Positions 12,051 through 23,295 of a stretch of 64,000 bases of DNA are shown here, piece after piece. The stretch lies in the NCBI GenBank assembly GCA_963921195.1, contig OY992540.1, positions 20,162,262 through 20,226,261 of the forward strand, in the 5' to 3' direction. The first letter of the stretch is position 1; the number at the start of each line of letters is the position of its first letter. The notes beneath the pieces were generated by a model. It saw only the letters and a list, made by a program, of their open reading frames with translations. It did no database searches and was not told where the DNA came from. The DNA is from Pegoplata infirma. Lineage: Eukaryota; Arthropoda; Insecta; Diptera; Anthomyiidae. The position numbers and the translations under genes were made by a program.

Positions 12051-12506
12051 TTAGGGTAATATTTTTTCCTCTCCATTACGGCACAATACGTTGTTATAGT
12101 CCGCTATTAATTTTACGCCTCCTTCGGTAGCGTCTTTGAAAACATGTAATTGAAGTAATATTTGCAGCGCTTGCTGGTAGTCCTCACAATTTTCCCAAGT
12201 GTTTGGACCGGAACCAATGGAATTTGTTGTTAATCCGAAGCGTGCAAAAAATAAACCAAAATTTAACGTTAATTGTTTTTGATCAAACCTAAACCATTTT
12301 TGGGCAATATATGCCTTTTGCCATCCATCGAGCATGACTGATGGATCCTGGTGAGCTAAAATGATTATTAGGAATATTTTCACCAAGGTATAATAAAACA
12401 ATTTCAAGAAACTCCTTGAAGTCGTCTCTGGGTCGCTTTTCCTTAATTTGAGCACAACAAAACAACTTGATGCAGTTTGGTTTTGAGCTGGTATGTTGCC
12501 AGCCAC
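12051..12506 (-). CDS. Possible transposon ORF remnant in the foldback core
   Basis: An open frame of about 150 codons occupies most of the only non-repeated part of the family-D element. The predicted protein is mixed-composition, includes WFRFDQKQLTLNFGLFFARFG and ends EGGVKLIADYNNVLCRNGEEK. That C-terminal stretch resembles, from memory, a motif near the end of uncharacterised transposon-associated proteins of arthropods and cnidarians. No DDE triad or zinc finger is visible. Its position between the two arms suggests it is what is left of the element's own gene, or captured cargo. The frame may be truncated; function unknown. Confidence 0.35.
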   Translation of the reverse strand: MAGNIPAQNQTASSCFVVLKLRKSDPETTSRSFLKLFYYTLVKIFLIIILAHQDPSVMLDGWQKAYIAQKWFRFDQKQLTLNFGLFFARFGLTTNSIGSGPNTWENCEDYQQALQILLQLHVFKDATEGGVKLIADYNNVLCRNGEEKILP

Positions 12507-14229
12507 TTTCTAGTCTTCTATGTCAGGACTGTATGGTTTGTCTTTTATTTATATTTTCCCACTGCTCTTTAAAACGCGCAAACATTGGCACTCCTGGTCC
12601 AGACGTTTTGCGTATTTGGTTTCAAACACTAATTGAAGTCATAAATATGATGTTTGCATGGCAGACATAGGGGTCAATCTGCATTTCCCGTCCCTAAGAG
12701 GAACTATAGGAGCGGTAAGAGCTGATTTTATAAAAAAGTGTTGCTACTTATTGTACTTTTGTAAATTCTAAACACTCCAACGTTAGGTTCCAGTACCATT
12801 ACGAATTTTGTTTTACTAAGGGGAGAACCCTTACAAAGTGGAAATACGCATTATTCGGAAAAAATGTGGGGGCAAAAACTAATGTGGGTAAGTCTGCATT
12901 CCCTATCCCTAGGAGGCACCATGGGAACAATAAGATCTAATTTTATAAAAAAATATAAAAATGTGTGGGGACCCCCTTAAGACTTAAAAATGGAGGATAG
13001 ATTTGTTTGGAGAAAATGTTGGGGCTGAAAAAATATTGGGGGTCAGTCATACAGTTAACTTCTCTAGAGTCACCCCTGTGCCAGTTAGAGCGGTGGGAGC
13101 AAATTTTATAAAAATTTCATTTTGTGTGGGAGACCCCTTAGGAATTGGAGATAGGGTAGTGGCAAATTCAGAAAAAATGTTGGGGGCTGAAAATAAATGA
13201 GGGTCGGCCTTGCTAATGACCCCTCTAGGAGGCACCATTGGACCGGTAGGAGCTGATGTAATAAAACAAATTAAGAAAAAATAAAAAAATGTATGGGAAC
13301 CACCCTAACGGTTGAAGATAGAGGGTAGGTATGTTCTAAGAAAATGTTGGGGTTGAAAAAAATATTGGGGGTTGGTCATACATTTGGTTCCTCTAGGGTC
13401 ACTTCTTGGACTGCTAGAGAGGTAGGAGCAAATTTTTTAAAAAATTAAACCTTTGTATGGGAGCCCCCTTTGGAAGTGGAGATAAGGCTTAGGTATGTTC
13501 GGCAAAAGTGTTCGGGAGGAAAAAATAAAGGGGGTTGGTCTCACATTTGACCCCTTTAGGGGCAAAACCAGAGGAGTTGTGGGGCTTTTTGTGTATTTTT
13601 TCCCCTTTTCGCCCAACTTTGACCCCGATGAGCGACCCCTAGATCCTATCCGACCTGCCCCACTTTTTGGCTCATGCATTTTTTTTACGAACCTCACAAA
13701 ATAAGCGGTTCTAGCGGGTCGAAATCGGAAACTCGTGCACTATCCCACCCCTAATGCTAATCTCAACTAAAAATTTGCTAAAAGTTAGCTAACTAGGATT
13801 AGCAAAAAAAAATTAGTAAATCTACTAACGTATTTTTTTGAGTGTATTATAATACGCTAATAAGAGTCACTTGAGTCAAATTCAAAGGGGTCGGTTGTAT
13901 GGGGGCTAGGTCTAAACATGGACCAATTTTTTCCGATTTCAATAGGCTTCGTGTTTGGGGAAAAGAAGTTTAAGTTTCAAATTTCTGCTAAATCGGTTGA
14001 TAATTGCGACCTGTACAGTGAATACAACGTTTACATGGACGGAAATTGCTAAATTGACTCAAAAAGTTATTCTGAGTTGATCATTACAGTTGAAGATTTG
14101 AAGGTGGGTCTAGGAGCAATATTTCGGGTAGTTCAAACATCAGCACAAACTCATTATACCCTGTACCACAGAGTGGTGTCCATCCATGAGCCCACCTCTG
14201 ATTAGTCTCCGTCGCGGAACAAAGCCGTA

Positions 14230-15870
14230 GATATTGCTTGAAAGTTTATAGAGACATACTCACACAACCCATTTCCATTGTAATCCGTAAGGTAGTTCCC
14301 AGTCTTAGAAGCTCATCGGCTTTGCAATTCCCTGGAATGTCTTGGTGCCCCTGGACTAGTGTGGCCCAACAACATATGGAAAAATACCAAGTATAACTCA
14401 CAACTGAACGTACCTTAAAATATGATAGATGGCATCGTAATGAACAATTTGCGCCAAATTTCAGCACCCTACAACGATTGGAAGGGGATGCTAACTCATC
14501 ATAAGTGTTTGCAACCTCCAAAGAAATCTTGAAATTTTTTTTATTGGAATCTTAAAAATAACCATATGAAATGTTAGCGTAACAAGAGCACATAATTCAC
14601 ATGTGGCCATTTTGTCCTAAGTTTGTCCTTAAACAAAAAAAAAATACATATTAAAAAAAGCGGAACCCTGCATTTCACTAAAACCGATGTAACTCAAAAA
14701 CTATGCGGACCATTAAGTTGCGATAAAGTTCATCTGAAAGGTAATACAAATATCTTTAATTTGAGTGTAATATCCAAAAATTTTTTTTTTGTTTTTTTCC
14801 TAACCGAAAGTAAAATGTCCTTATTGTCCTTTGTAGGCAACCTTAGGGCAAAATGGCCATATGTGACTTATTTGCTCTTGTAGCGATACCATTCCATGTA
14901 GTAATTTTTACGATTGCAAATTTTTTTTTTTTAGATTTCTTCGGAGGTTGCAAACACATGTGATCAGTTAGCATCCCCTTCTAATCGTCGTAGGGTGCTG
15001 CCATTTGGCTCAAAATATTAGTTACGATACCATCTTTCATTTTTTAAGGTACGTTGACCTGTAGCGAAGCAAAAGGAATTTTGGGCCACCCTACCCTGGA
15101 CCCATATGAGTCGTATGTCAAACTGCTTGGCCATCTCATTTAAAGACGTGTGATATTTAAAGATAAATCTTGTTTTCAGAAACATTGTTTTCAGAAACAG
15201 GTGTTAACTACGGTTGTAGACAAAATATTACATCTCAACCAATCAGTCACCTCCACTGCAATCATCTGGCAATCTTCGAGCCAGGCTCAACCCAAGGTCT
15301 GCCGATAGACTCCGAAGCCCACTAGTTCGTGTAGCTTCGATCCATCTGTGTATAAACTTATGGAGGCTCCACTACCCGGAATGCCGCTTACTTTAGAATC
15401 CCTGGATGGTATCATTGTGGTAAAGTGGCGCTCAAAATGGCTCATAGAAGGAGCACAGTCCACATTTTGTGGTATTGTTATTTTCTCTATGGCCACAATC
15501 ACTGCTCCTCCATTGCAGAGTGCTATTCAATCGAAAGCAATCTAGGATCAATCACTCTACGCAAATATGAGTCCATCATTCGTTTCATTGTCTTTAACAA
15601 AAAAGAAGTATTTCTTCTTTTTGTTAATTGGCCTAATATCATTCGGAACTGTGTGAGAAATTCCCAGCTTTCGTAATAAAAACGACTCTGGTATCCCTTT
15701 ATTTCAAAAGAATATGCGACCCGTTTATGCATGCTGTGTAGAGATTAGCCAAGGGACTATATCGTCCGACACTTGCTGCATCTCAGCCGGGATTATACCA
15801 TAATGTTGGCATATTTATTGTTTCATAACCAATTTCAGATGCTTGGGCGTCAGAGCGTTCTAAATCTTGA
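14230..15870 (-). pseudogene. RNase H / RT 3' part of a dead LINE, with an inverted-repeat insertion
   Basis: Minus-strand reading from about 15870 downward gives degraded RT-tail sequence. It then gives LYTDGSKLHELVGFGVY (RNase H, first catalytic Asp, about 15360), LNEMAKQFDIRLIWVQG (about 15120) and, after an interruption, QGHQDIPGNCKADEL (14330), the last RNase H block. Stops and frameshifts are frequent. Between the last two blocks sits a foldback insertion. The same LINE family appears at 24490-24715. Confidence 0.75.
14405..15060. mobile_element. Foldback insertion inside the dead LINE
   Basis: 14405-14530 (AACGTACCTTAAAATATGAT ... TTGCAACCTCCAAAGAAATC) is matched inverted by 14932-15056 (GATTTCTTCGGAGGTTGCAA ... 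TTTTTTAAGGTACGTT). A ~400-bp AT-rich interior contains AATTCACATGTGGCCATTTTG. The inverted similarity may extend outwards to GGGCCAC near 14370 and 15090. Exact ends are uncertain. Confidence 0.6.
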
Positions 15871-15877
15871 AACGGAG

Positions 15878-16153
15878 TCACAGACTATATACAGACTCGA
15901 CAGTAGAGTTCTATAATAAAAAATTGGGAAAAACTAAGCGATTTTATTAGAAAACAGAGCGGTTTTTATATGGTTTTAAGCTAGCATGGCCACACTTTTT
16001 ACTAATAAGGAGTGAGTGAAACAATAAAATCAAATCTGGCATTTATTTTTCTTATGGCGCGTTATATTAGCTTTCTCTTTCTAACCTAATTAGTAGAATA
16101 ATTTGCAAAAATTGACCATATGTCACTTATGTCGAGTCTGTATTAGTCTGTGA
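15878..16153. mobile_element. MITE with TCACAGACTA...CAGACTCGACA inverted ends
   Basis: Left TCACAGACTATATACAGACT is matched inverted by AGTCTGTATTAGTCTGTGA at the right. The interior (about 230 bp) is non-coding. No unambiguous TSD. Confidence 0.65.
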
Positions 16154-16602
16154 CAGAGTCATGGAATTGCTGGGAAAATGCGTGTTTAAAGGGAGATCCA
16201 GCGACATAGTGACATAGTAGGATAACAAATGGCGTTTGAAAAAGTAGTAAACAAAAACCATATGGTATTGTTTACGAAATTTTATCACAAATCGAAATGT
16301 GAGCGAGATGGAAGATACCAGTATTACAGTGAGAATGCAGATTGTTTTTTGTCTCTCTTTGCTTTACGTTTGAACTTTAGCTTGGCATTGCCAGAATTTC
16401 CCAATTATAATTGGTGATGCCAGATCTACAAAACGGTCGATGGATTACTTTATAACTTTGTCCAGCGACTTCCTACTGGAGGGAGACCACACTCCCGATC
16501 CGTCAAGTATCCCTGGGTTCATGGAGAAGAAGCCTGAACTTTGCGCAGCCTGGATGCCTTAGAAACGTCTTGCATGTTTCCACAGAAGTTTTTTTTTTTA
16601 AA
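16154..16602. other. Unassigned sequence
   Basis: Higher GC than the surroundings, with short frames but no recognised domain. It may be more LINE debris, but this cannot be shown. Confidence 0.4.
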
Positions 16603-16948
16603 ATATGGAGCAAAATTGACGAAATTTTTTGTCAAATTTAAAATTAATTAAAAAAAATATATTTTTGAAGAAAAAAGATTTTTAAAATTTTTGTAGGGTT
16701 CAAATACCATCATAAAAACTTTTTTCAGTAATGTTCCAATATTAAGTAATAGTAATATTTTCTTTTGCCAAAAAAAAAAATCCAAAATATTTTTTTTTCA
16801 CTTTGCTCGGAACTTTCCGATTTTCAAGTCAAAAAAGGAAGCCAGACATTTTTATGCTAAAATTTACCCTAAAAGGCAACTGTTCCGACCGCGACGAAAA
16901 GAGAAATAAAAAAAATGTACCTTCTACATACAAAATCGCTCCACCCTA
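16603..16948. mobile_element. Family-C hAT-like element, probably complete but diverged
   Basis: The right part reads CGATTTTCAAGTCAAAAAAGG ... AAATCGCTCCACCCTA, the inverse of the family-C left end (TAGGGTGGAGC). A degraded left end may be TATGGAGCAAAA at 16603. The 5' boundary is uncertain. Confidence 0.55.
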
Positions 16949-17329
16949 CTGTATACACCCAAAAAATTACGTCGGTAGAATACATTTAAAACAACTACAT
17001 TTGTTCGTTGAAATGCGTTTGCTACATTTTTCGGTAAAATTATTTTTTTGACAACAGTTGTCTTTACTGCTACTTAAATTGATTTTAGAGTCAGTTTCGA
17101 AATCTCCAAAAGTTCTTTTTCACTTTACCCTAGTGTACAACTTTTCTGAGTACAAAGAAAAAGCTCAAAATAGCACGATAATTTATAAATAAAAAATATA
17201 CGAATAATTTAACAAATTATTTTGATAAACAGTGAATATAAATAAATGTCAAAATAAATATAAACAAAAATAATAATAAAAAAAAACAAGTAGAAAAGTT
17301 AAATTCGACTTTGCCGAATCTATGAATAC

Positions 17330-18603
17330 TAGAGTTGTCAGTCGATTAAGAATAATTCGATTAATCGATCAAACAAAACCCAACTCTTGTTCGAATAATT
17401 CAAAAATGACGATTTTCGAATAACGAATAAATCGATTAATTAATGTCGATTAATCGAACAATTTTTTTTAATTAAAAAATTAAATAAATACTTAGAATTT
17501 GATTTATTCTCATAAATTTTGAAAGATTTTATACAAAATGTAGGAAAGTTAAAATATATTGTAGCCATAGCCCTGGATAGCACATCCATTATAGAATTAG
17601 GGGGAGTTATCAAGTTTTTAATAAATAATTTAGAAAAAATTAATAATTCTTTTGCATCAGACTTACTAAAACGTATTGAAATATGAATTAATGAGAGACG
17701 TATAAAAGTGTTAAATACGTTAATAATTTTTCTAAATTCTGGAAATTTTCCGAGCAATAAAAGTTTCTTAAAATATTCTCCAAAAAGCGAAACAAAAGAA
17801 TATGCAAATAAATTATACTCCAGATTATTTTATGTTGAAAGTAATCACAATAATTCAGATAAAAGTATTGAAATAGAGGAAGTTATTAGTAATGAAAATA
17901 ATAATCTTTTTTGAGAGTTAAATAATTCAATTCAAAGTATTAAAAATTCAGAAAATATAAAGGACTTTAGCGATATATGAGACGATATGGTATATTTGGA
18001 AAAATCTGAAAAAGAACAGAAAAAATAGATAAACTTTCTTATGCTCTTCTTACTATATCACCTACTTTAACAATTAGCGAAAGAGTGTTTTCAAAATCTA
18101 ATTTAAAAAAAACAAAAACAAAAAATCGTTTGAAAGCAAAAAAATTAAGTCAACTTTTATTTTTAAAAGATTATTTCTTAAGAACAACTTAAATTGTCTT
18201 ATTTGACAAAAATTAAAATCATTTATGATATATTTTGTCTGAATATTTCAAATAATAATTTGTATTTGAATTATTTCTCAACAAGTATTAAAATCGACAT
18301 CCATTAATTAAAAGAGATCTTAGTTATTCAATTTTTAAGTTTTTTTTAACTTTTAACTATTTTATTTTTAAGTTTTGTATGCATTTTTTCGTTAATAAAA
18401 ATTTTAACTTTCTTATTTAAAGATTTTTTATATGAATTGTTAATTTTTTTGTTAATAAAAATGTTTTTTAAAATAATTTTTTTATTTGTTATTCTCTTCG
18501 ATTAATCGAATAAATTTTGATCTTTAATCGTTTGATCGAACGAGGAAAAACAATTATTTGAATTATTCGAACAAAGTTGAAAGTCGAATAATTGACAACT
18601 CTA
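17330..18603 (+). mobile_element. Degenerate hAT transposon (1.27 kb)
   Basis: Perfect 8-bp TSD ATGAATAC (17322-17329 and 18604-18611). TIRs are TAGAGTTGTCA and TGACAACTCTA, with long subterminal ATTCGATTAATCGA-type dyads. Coding remnants of a hAT transposase survive inside. This is a decayed full element rather than a simple MITE. Confidence 0.92.
18031..18192 (+). pseudogene. hAT transposase C-terminal (dimerisation) remnant
   Basis: The frame reads ALLTISPTLTISERVFSKSN followed by a Lys-rich NRLKAKKLSQLLFL segment, then a stop. The pattern I-S-P-x-S/T-x-x-x-S/E-R-x-F-S is the hallmark of the hAT C-terminal dimerisation region. Upstream, broken pieces (for example VAIALDSTSIIELGGVI near 17560 and the frame at 17708-17914) look like the preceding part. 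Stop codons separate the pieces, so no functional protein is made. Confidence 0.8.
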
Positions 18604-18765
18604 ATGAATACCCTCCACAATGCATTTTCTTTAAAGGGAAGTACATTTTTTAACGTGAAAAACTTAACAATTTTGATTAAAAATATTTTATTTTGAGTAA
18701 AAAACTCTTTTTTGTAATTTTTTTTTATTTTTAAAGAAAAATTACTAAAATTTTTTTTTTTTAAG

Positions 18766-18966
18766 TGTAAAGTTTTTTTCGAGTGTAATGTTTTTTTTCC
18801 TGTAAAAATATTTCTGAGTGAATACACGTACGTATGTACACAAAATATTGTCATTTTTGTAAAAAAAAAAGCTAAATTTTTGTTTGTGTAAATTTTTTTT
18901 TGAGTGTAAAATTTTTTTGAGTGTAAAATTTTTTTTGAGTGTGAAATTTTTTTCGAGTGTAATTTT
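18766..18966. repeat. GAGTGTAAAATTTTTTT microsatellite-like repeat
   Basis: About seven diverged units of roughly 18 bp (TTTTTTTGAGTGTAAAA) inside the family-B element. Confidence 0.75.
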
Positions 18967-19586
18967 TAAGTTACCAATGCTTTTAAAACTAAACAAGCTT
19001 AAAAAGCATTGCTTTAAAATTGAACAAGTTTGAAAAGCATTGTTTAGTTACCACCAATGCTTTTAAAACTTGTAAAAACACGTGGCATTTTAGATGAAAC
19101 TAATCTGAAATTCAGGGTTTTGCTTATAACTTTTGAACCACTGGACCGATTGAGCTGAAATTTGAAACCAAATAGACCCGGGGAACGGCAAAGATACGTG
19201 CCAAGCTCAATATTGTCTTTCGAAAGTTATTGTGTTTTTTATCTCGTAAATTCGCGAAATATCCTTGCCGAAATTTACTCTTTTGCTCATAACTTTTGAA
19301 CCACTGGACCGATTTGGCTGGATTGCAATACCAACCTAACCAGGTAAATGACAAACATATATGCCAAACTTCAGTAGCCTCTGTAAAGTCTTTCAAAAGT
19401 TAGCGTGTTTTCTACGGACGGACAGACAGACAGACGGACGGACGGACATCGCTAGATCGACTTAAAATCGATCGAGGATCATAAATATATATACTTTATG
19501 GGGTCCTAGACCAATATTTCGAGGTGTTACAAACGGAATGACAAACTTATATATAGCCTCTATCACTAGAGTGGAGGGTATAAAAA

Positions 19587-20231
19587 TAGTGTGGGGACAC
19601 AAACTCCCTAGAACTGAAAGCTCGACAAATGGTACGTACAGTAGTACAGCAGCATGCTGCATGCCATGCAGAATCTCTAGGGTATTGAAAATGCAATGAG
19701 TGTATGCAACCTTGTCATCGAATACATTAATATTCACACACATTTCATCACATTCAAAGTGCTAAAGCAAATGCATACAGTGCGTAGCAAAAGTTAAAAT
19801 ACACATAAATAAATTAAAAAATTTACCAAAAATATGATTTCCAAATAATATACATATTTTAGAAAAAAATTTGGGGGGTTCATTAAATTTTAGATTATAT
19901 TACATTAGAAGACCATATGCACTGCAAGCGATTGAATGTAGTGTATGAACCATCCGGTATTTTTAAAGTGCAAAGACCATTGGTGTGGTCCAGTGAAAAA
20001 GCTTTCTTAAGACGCACAGAAAGCTAGCCTTTTTGGACTTCCGGATTTCACTGTTGTATTCAGTGCAGTTTTGTAGGTTTTCCAGTCTCTTGTTTATTTG
20101 CCCTATTGAATAACATCCTGTCAGAATTCCTCAAGACCATCGTTTTACCAAGGAATATCCCTCTTCACCCTCTTTGCCCTTAAAGGACAACTCTTTGCAA
20201 AAGCAAGTTCATTAGATAAATTTAATATATT
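19587..20231. other. Unassigned sequence between two Helentron copies
   Basis: No gene or bounded repeat is recognised. Composition is near average. Confidence 0.45.
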
Positions 20232-21029
20232 TTTTATACCCTACACCACTCTGTGGTACAGGGTATAATGAGTTTGTGCTGATGTTTGTTACTACCCGAA
20301 ATATTGGTCCTAGACCTACCTTCAAGTATACCGATCGACTCAGAATTACTTTTTGAGTCGATTTTGCGATGTCCGTCCGTCTGTCCATCTATCGGTTTAA
20401 GCACGATACAGGTCGCAATTTTCAATCAATTGACTTGAAATTTGAAACTTAAGCACCTTTTGGACCAAGGACGAATCCTATTGAAAATGCAGAAAATCGG
20501 TCCATGTTAAGACCTAGCCCCCATACAAACTTCCCCTTTGGATTTTATTATAATATCGCTTTGAAATTCAGCAGGTAATCAAATTTTGTATGCACAAATC
20601 ACCATTCCAAATTTCAAAGGTATCGGGTCAGTCCTTCTGGTAGTCCCCATACAAACCACCTTCCCGATATTCACATAATTCCCTCAAAATTCATAAAAAT
20701 GGAAATATTTGCTAAAATTTTATTTTTAGGTGTTGAACGTGTACTTCAGTAACCTAATTAAATCGGAATATAATTGGACCATTTTTGGACTTATTGTTAG
20801 TCCCCCATATAAAAATTTCGGTCGATATTTAGTTAAATTGGTCTATTGACAAAAAAATAAACAATTCCACTAAAATTTGATCTGTGTGTGTTTTCTACAC
20901 TAAATAAAGATCTAACTAAAGACAGATACAATCGGTCCATGTTTGGACTTGGGACCCATTTTCCGGAAAACACTGGTGTGGGGTATCATATGGTCGGTCT
21001 TGACCGACTATAACTTTCTTACTTGTTTT
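20232..21029 (-). mobile_element. Helentron-like element, family A, complete
   Basis: In reverse orientation: terminal hairpin end TATACCCTACACCACTCTGT at the low coordinate, GTCCGTCCGTCTGTCC microsatellite, and the 5' hairpin GTCGGTCTTGACCGAC followed by TTTCTTACTTGTTTT at the high coordinate. Confidence 0.88.
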
Positions 21030-21138
21030 AAATTATAATTTTGCTACAGATAGATTATTCTTTTGAAAATCACTGTAGAATTAAAAAGAAAATACCATCA
21101 AATAACTTCCTACAGTGCATCAGGCATTTATGTTTGTA

Positions 21139-21356
21139 CGAGGGTGGATTTTCAGAGAACCTATCCGAAATTCCGCAGACAAATCCTTATTTTACGAAGC
21201 TAAATGTTGGCTGCCATCAATGACTGTCATCTAAAAAACAGCTTCTTCAAAAATACATTTTAGTATTTTGACAGATAGAAGTTGACAGGAGCAGGGTTGC
21301 TTTTTAGGTTAAAATAAGGAAAAATTAAAAAAAAAATACTAAATGATCCTCCCTCG
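21139..21356. mobile_element. Tc1/mariner-like MITE
   Basis: TA duplications (21137-21138, 21357-21358) flank ends CGAGGGTGGATTTTC and GATCCTCCCTCG. This CGAGGG terminus is mariner-like. No transposase remains in 218 bp. Confidence 0.72.
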
Positions 21357-21358
21357 TA

Positions 21359-22017
21359 GAAAAGAAATGATTGCAGTTATATTTCATTTCTTTTTATTAT
21401 TTAAAAGAAAAATTACTTTTGTATTCAAAATGTAATTATGCTTATAATTTCCAATGAATCAAGATTCAAAATTGTCTGGTTGTATTTTATTTTATATTAA
21501 AAATTTTTACACATTGACATGCATTAAGAATGTTGTTGGTTTGGATGATTGGCTCACTGGTTGGTTGTATGTCGCATTGTTCAACACATTATGTTGGAAC
21601 AAAGTATTGTTTTGTATTAATGACTAGAAAGTGTTAATTGAAGAACAAAACTTAACTGAATTTTTAGCTGGATGAGATGCCACATATCACATTTTTCTTT
21701 TTTAATTATGTGTGATATCTTTGGGTTCTCGTTTAATATATTAAATTCTGAATGTAGTTTCTGGTTATTTTTATATCCTTTTATTTAATGTTATTTTTTA
21801 TGGATTTTTTATATTTTGTAATAAAATAGTTGGGTAGTGTAGTTTATAATTAGAGAGCGAAATTAAGAATTCTGAATTTGTATTCCAAAATCTTAACCAT
21901 ATTCTTCCAAATTTTTTGCCAAATTAAAGGTTCCTAATAACCGGACAATTTGAAAACCGGAAGTTTTGGTTTTCCAAATTAAATATTATATAAAAAAAAA
22001 TATATATATGGCCTCCA
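21359..22017. other. AT-rich spacer, nothing recognised
   Basis: No open frame or inverted-repeat boundary can be supported. Confidence 0.45.
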
Positions 22018-22371
22018 GTAGCGCAATTCTCTAACTTTTTAACGACAAAAATCGGTAGTTTTATTGTCAAAAATCGTTAATTATCGACAATTGTCTTTAA
22101 AAGCAATTCTATAACATTTTTCTACCGAATTTTGTCGTTATTGAAAATCGTTAACTTATCAACAAAAAAAATTTTGAAGTTAAAGTTAACGAAATTTTTC
22201 GGTTCTCAATACAATTTCAAAATAAACAAATTTCAAATTAACTATTTTTGTCGTTAATTGTTGTCGTTAATTGAAAAATTTATAGAATCACATGTTCGTT
22301 ACAACAACCGAAAATTCTCGTTAGTTAACGATATCGATAATTTCGTTTAAAAAGTTACTGAATCGCACTAC
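22018..22371. mobile_element. MITE with GTAGCGCAATTC ends and TTAACGA repeats
   Basis: Left GTAGCGCAATTCTCTAACTT is matched by AAGTTACTGAATCGCACTAC at the right. The interior is filled with TCGTTAA/TTAACGA motifs (GTCGTTAATTGTTGTCGTTAA). TSD not identifiable. Confidence 0.7.
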
Positions 22372-22521
22372 AGCTCAAGTATTTACATATTGAAAAATTT
22401 AATAATAAAGGTCAGATAAACGAAAGTAAATGTACATACAAAAAATATAAAAATGTTGACTAGAAAAACTTTATTATAAGTAAAAAATAATTTTTAAATA
22501 AAAAAAAAAAATCAAATAAAA

Positions 22522-23040
22522 CAAGTAAGAAAGTTATAGTCGGTCAATGCCGACCCTATGATACACTACACCAGTGTTTTCCAGAAAATGGATCCCAAGT
22601 CTAAACATGTACCGTTTGGACCTACCTTTTGTTAGATCTTTATTTAGTGTAGAAAACACACACAGATCAAATTTTAGTGGAATTGGTTAATTTTTTTGCC
22701 AATAGACCGATTTATCTGAATAACGGTCGAAATTTTCATATGGGGACTAAGTCCAAAAATGGCCCAAATGTATTCCGATGCAATTAGGTTACCAAAGTAC
22801 ACGTTTAACACCTACAAATAAAATTTTAATCAAATATTTTCATTTTTATGAATTTTGAGGAAATTATGTGAATATCGGGAGGGTGGTTTGTATGGGTACT
22901 ACCAGAAGGACTGACCCGATTCCTTTGAAATTTGGTATGATAGCTTGTGCATTAAAAATTTTATTACCTGTTAAATTTCAAAACGATATCTATTATAACC
23001 CTTGCGAAATACTGTAAGAGACAAAAAAGTTGAAATAAAG
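22522..23040 (+). mobile_element. Helentron-like element, family A, 3'-truncated
   Basis: Starts AACAAGTAAGAAAGTTATAG and follows the family to about 23005. It then passes into a short piece with family-B character (ATCGATTACTGATCAATATTA, 23072-23092), suggesting deletion or recombination between families. Confidence 0.75.
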
Positions 23041-23099
23041 TATCGAACGGACATCTATAGAATATCTTAGAATCGATTACTGATCAATATTATATATGG

Positions 23100-23295
23100 G
23101 TCACTTCATTCAAAATCGGGCACTTTATTTTTTTTTTTAGGTTTTCTTAATTTTTTACCCATTTTATCCTTCGAAGACTCCTTCGTGGTAAATTTTCGGA
23201 TTTTTTTTTTGATGACCCGTTCACAAGTTCCTTTTCTTAAACTTCTTTTACTTGTAACTTTTTCTAAAATGGTCCAAATTCCAAATTTTTTTATA
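23100..23295. repeat. ~200-bp repeat, also at 27018-27245 inverted
   Basis: The reverse complement shares GGGTCATCAAAAAA, GAAAATTTACCA and AGAAAACCTAAAAAA-like blocks with 27018-27245. Both copies sit immediately after a TATGGG motif at the end of a family-B piece. Confidence 0.65.

Larger units (their letters stand above)
10202..13844. mobile_element. Large foldback transposon (family D, 3.64 kb) nested in the Helentron
   Basis: Termini CACTCAAAAAAA and TTTTTTTGAGTG are flanked by TA on both sides (10200-10201, 13845-13846). Long imperfect inverted arms follow. The block around GGTCGCTCATCGGGGTCAAAG (11131) recurs inverted near CTTTGACCCCGATGAGCGACC (13617), and the CCCCAATATTTTTTCAGCCC blocks recur inverted at 13020-13370. 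A non-repeated core occupies about 12060-12660. Arm sequence also occurs at 24166-24362 and inside 57880-58870. The TA duplication fits Tc1/mariner-type or another TA-specific element; the superfamily is not settled. Confidence 0.8.
9849..14180 (+). mobile_element. Helentron-like element, family A, split by a 3.6-kb transposon
   Basis: The 5' end (AAGTAAGAAAGTTATAGTCGG, then GATACCCTACACCA) runs from 9849 to 10201. The element resumes at 13845 (ATACGCTAATAAGAGTCA) and ends near CATTATACCCTGTACCACAG. In undisturbed copies these two pieces are continuous. Family-A copies carry inverted ATACCCTACACCA / TGGTGTAGGGTAT ends and a 3' hairpin, features of INE-1/DINE-1-like Helentrons. Confidence 0.85.
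17285..19586 (+). mobile_element. Helentron-like element, family B, split by a hAT
   Basis: Starts AAACAAGTAGAAAAGTTAAA with the hairpin ATTCGACTTTGCCGAAT. It is interrupted at 17330-18603, resumes CCTCCACAATGC, contains GACAGACAGACAGACGGACG (19420s) and ends AGAGTGGAGGGTATAAAA. Two diverged copies of an internal block (ATAACTTTTGAACCACTGGA, at 19122 and 19291) lie in its second half. Confidence 0.88.
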
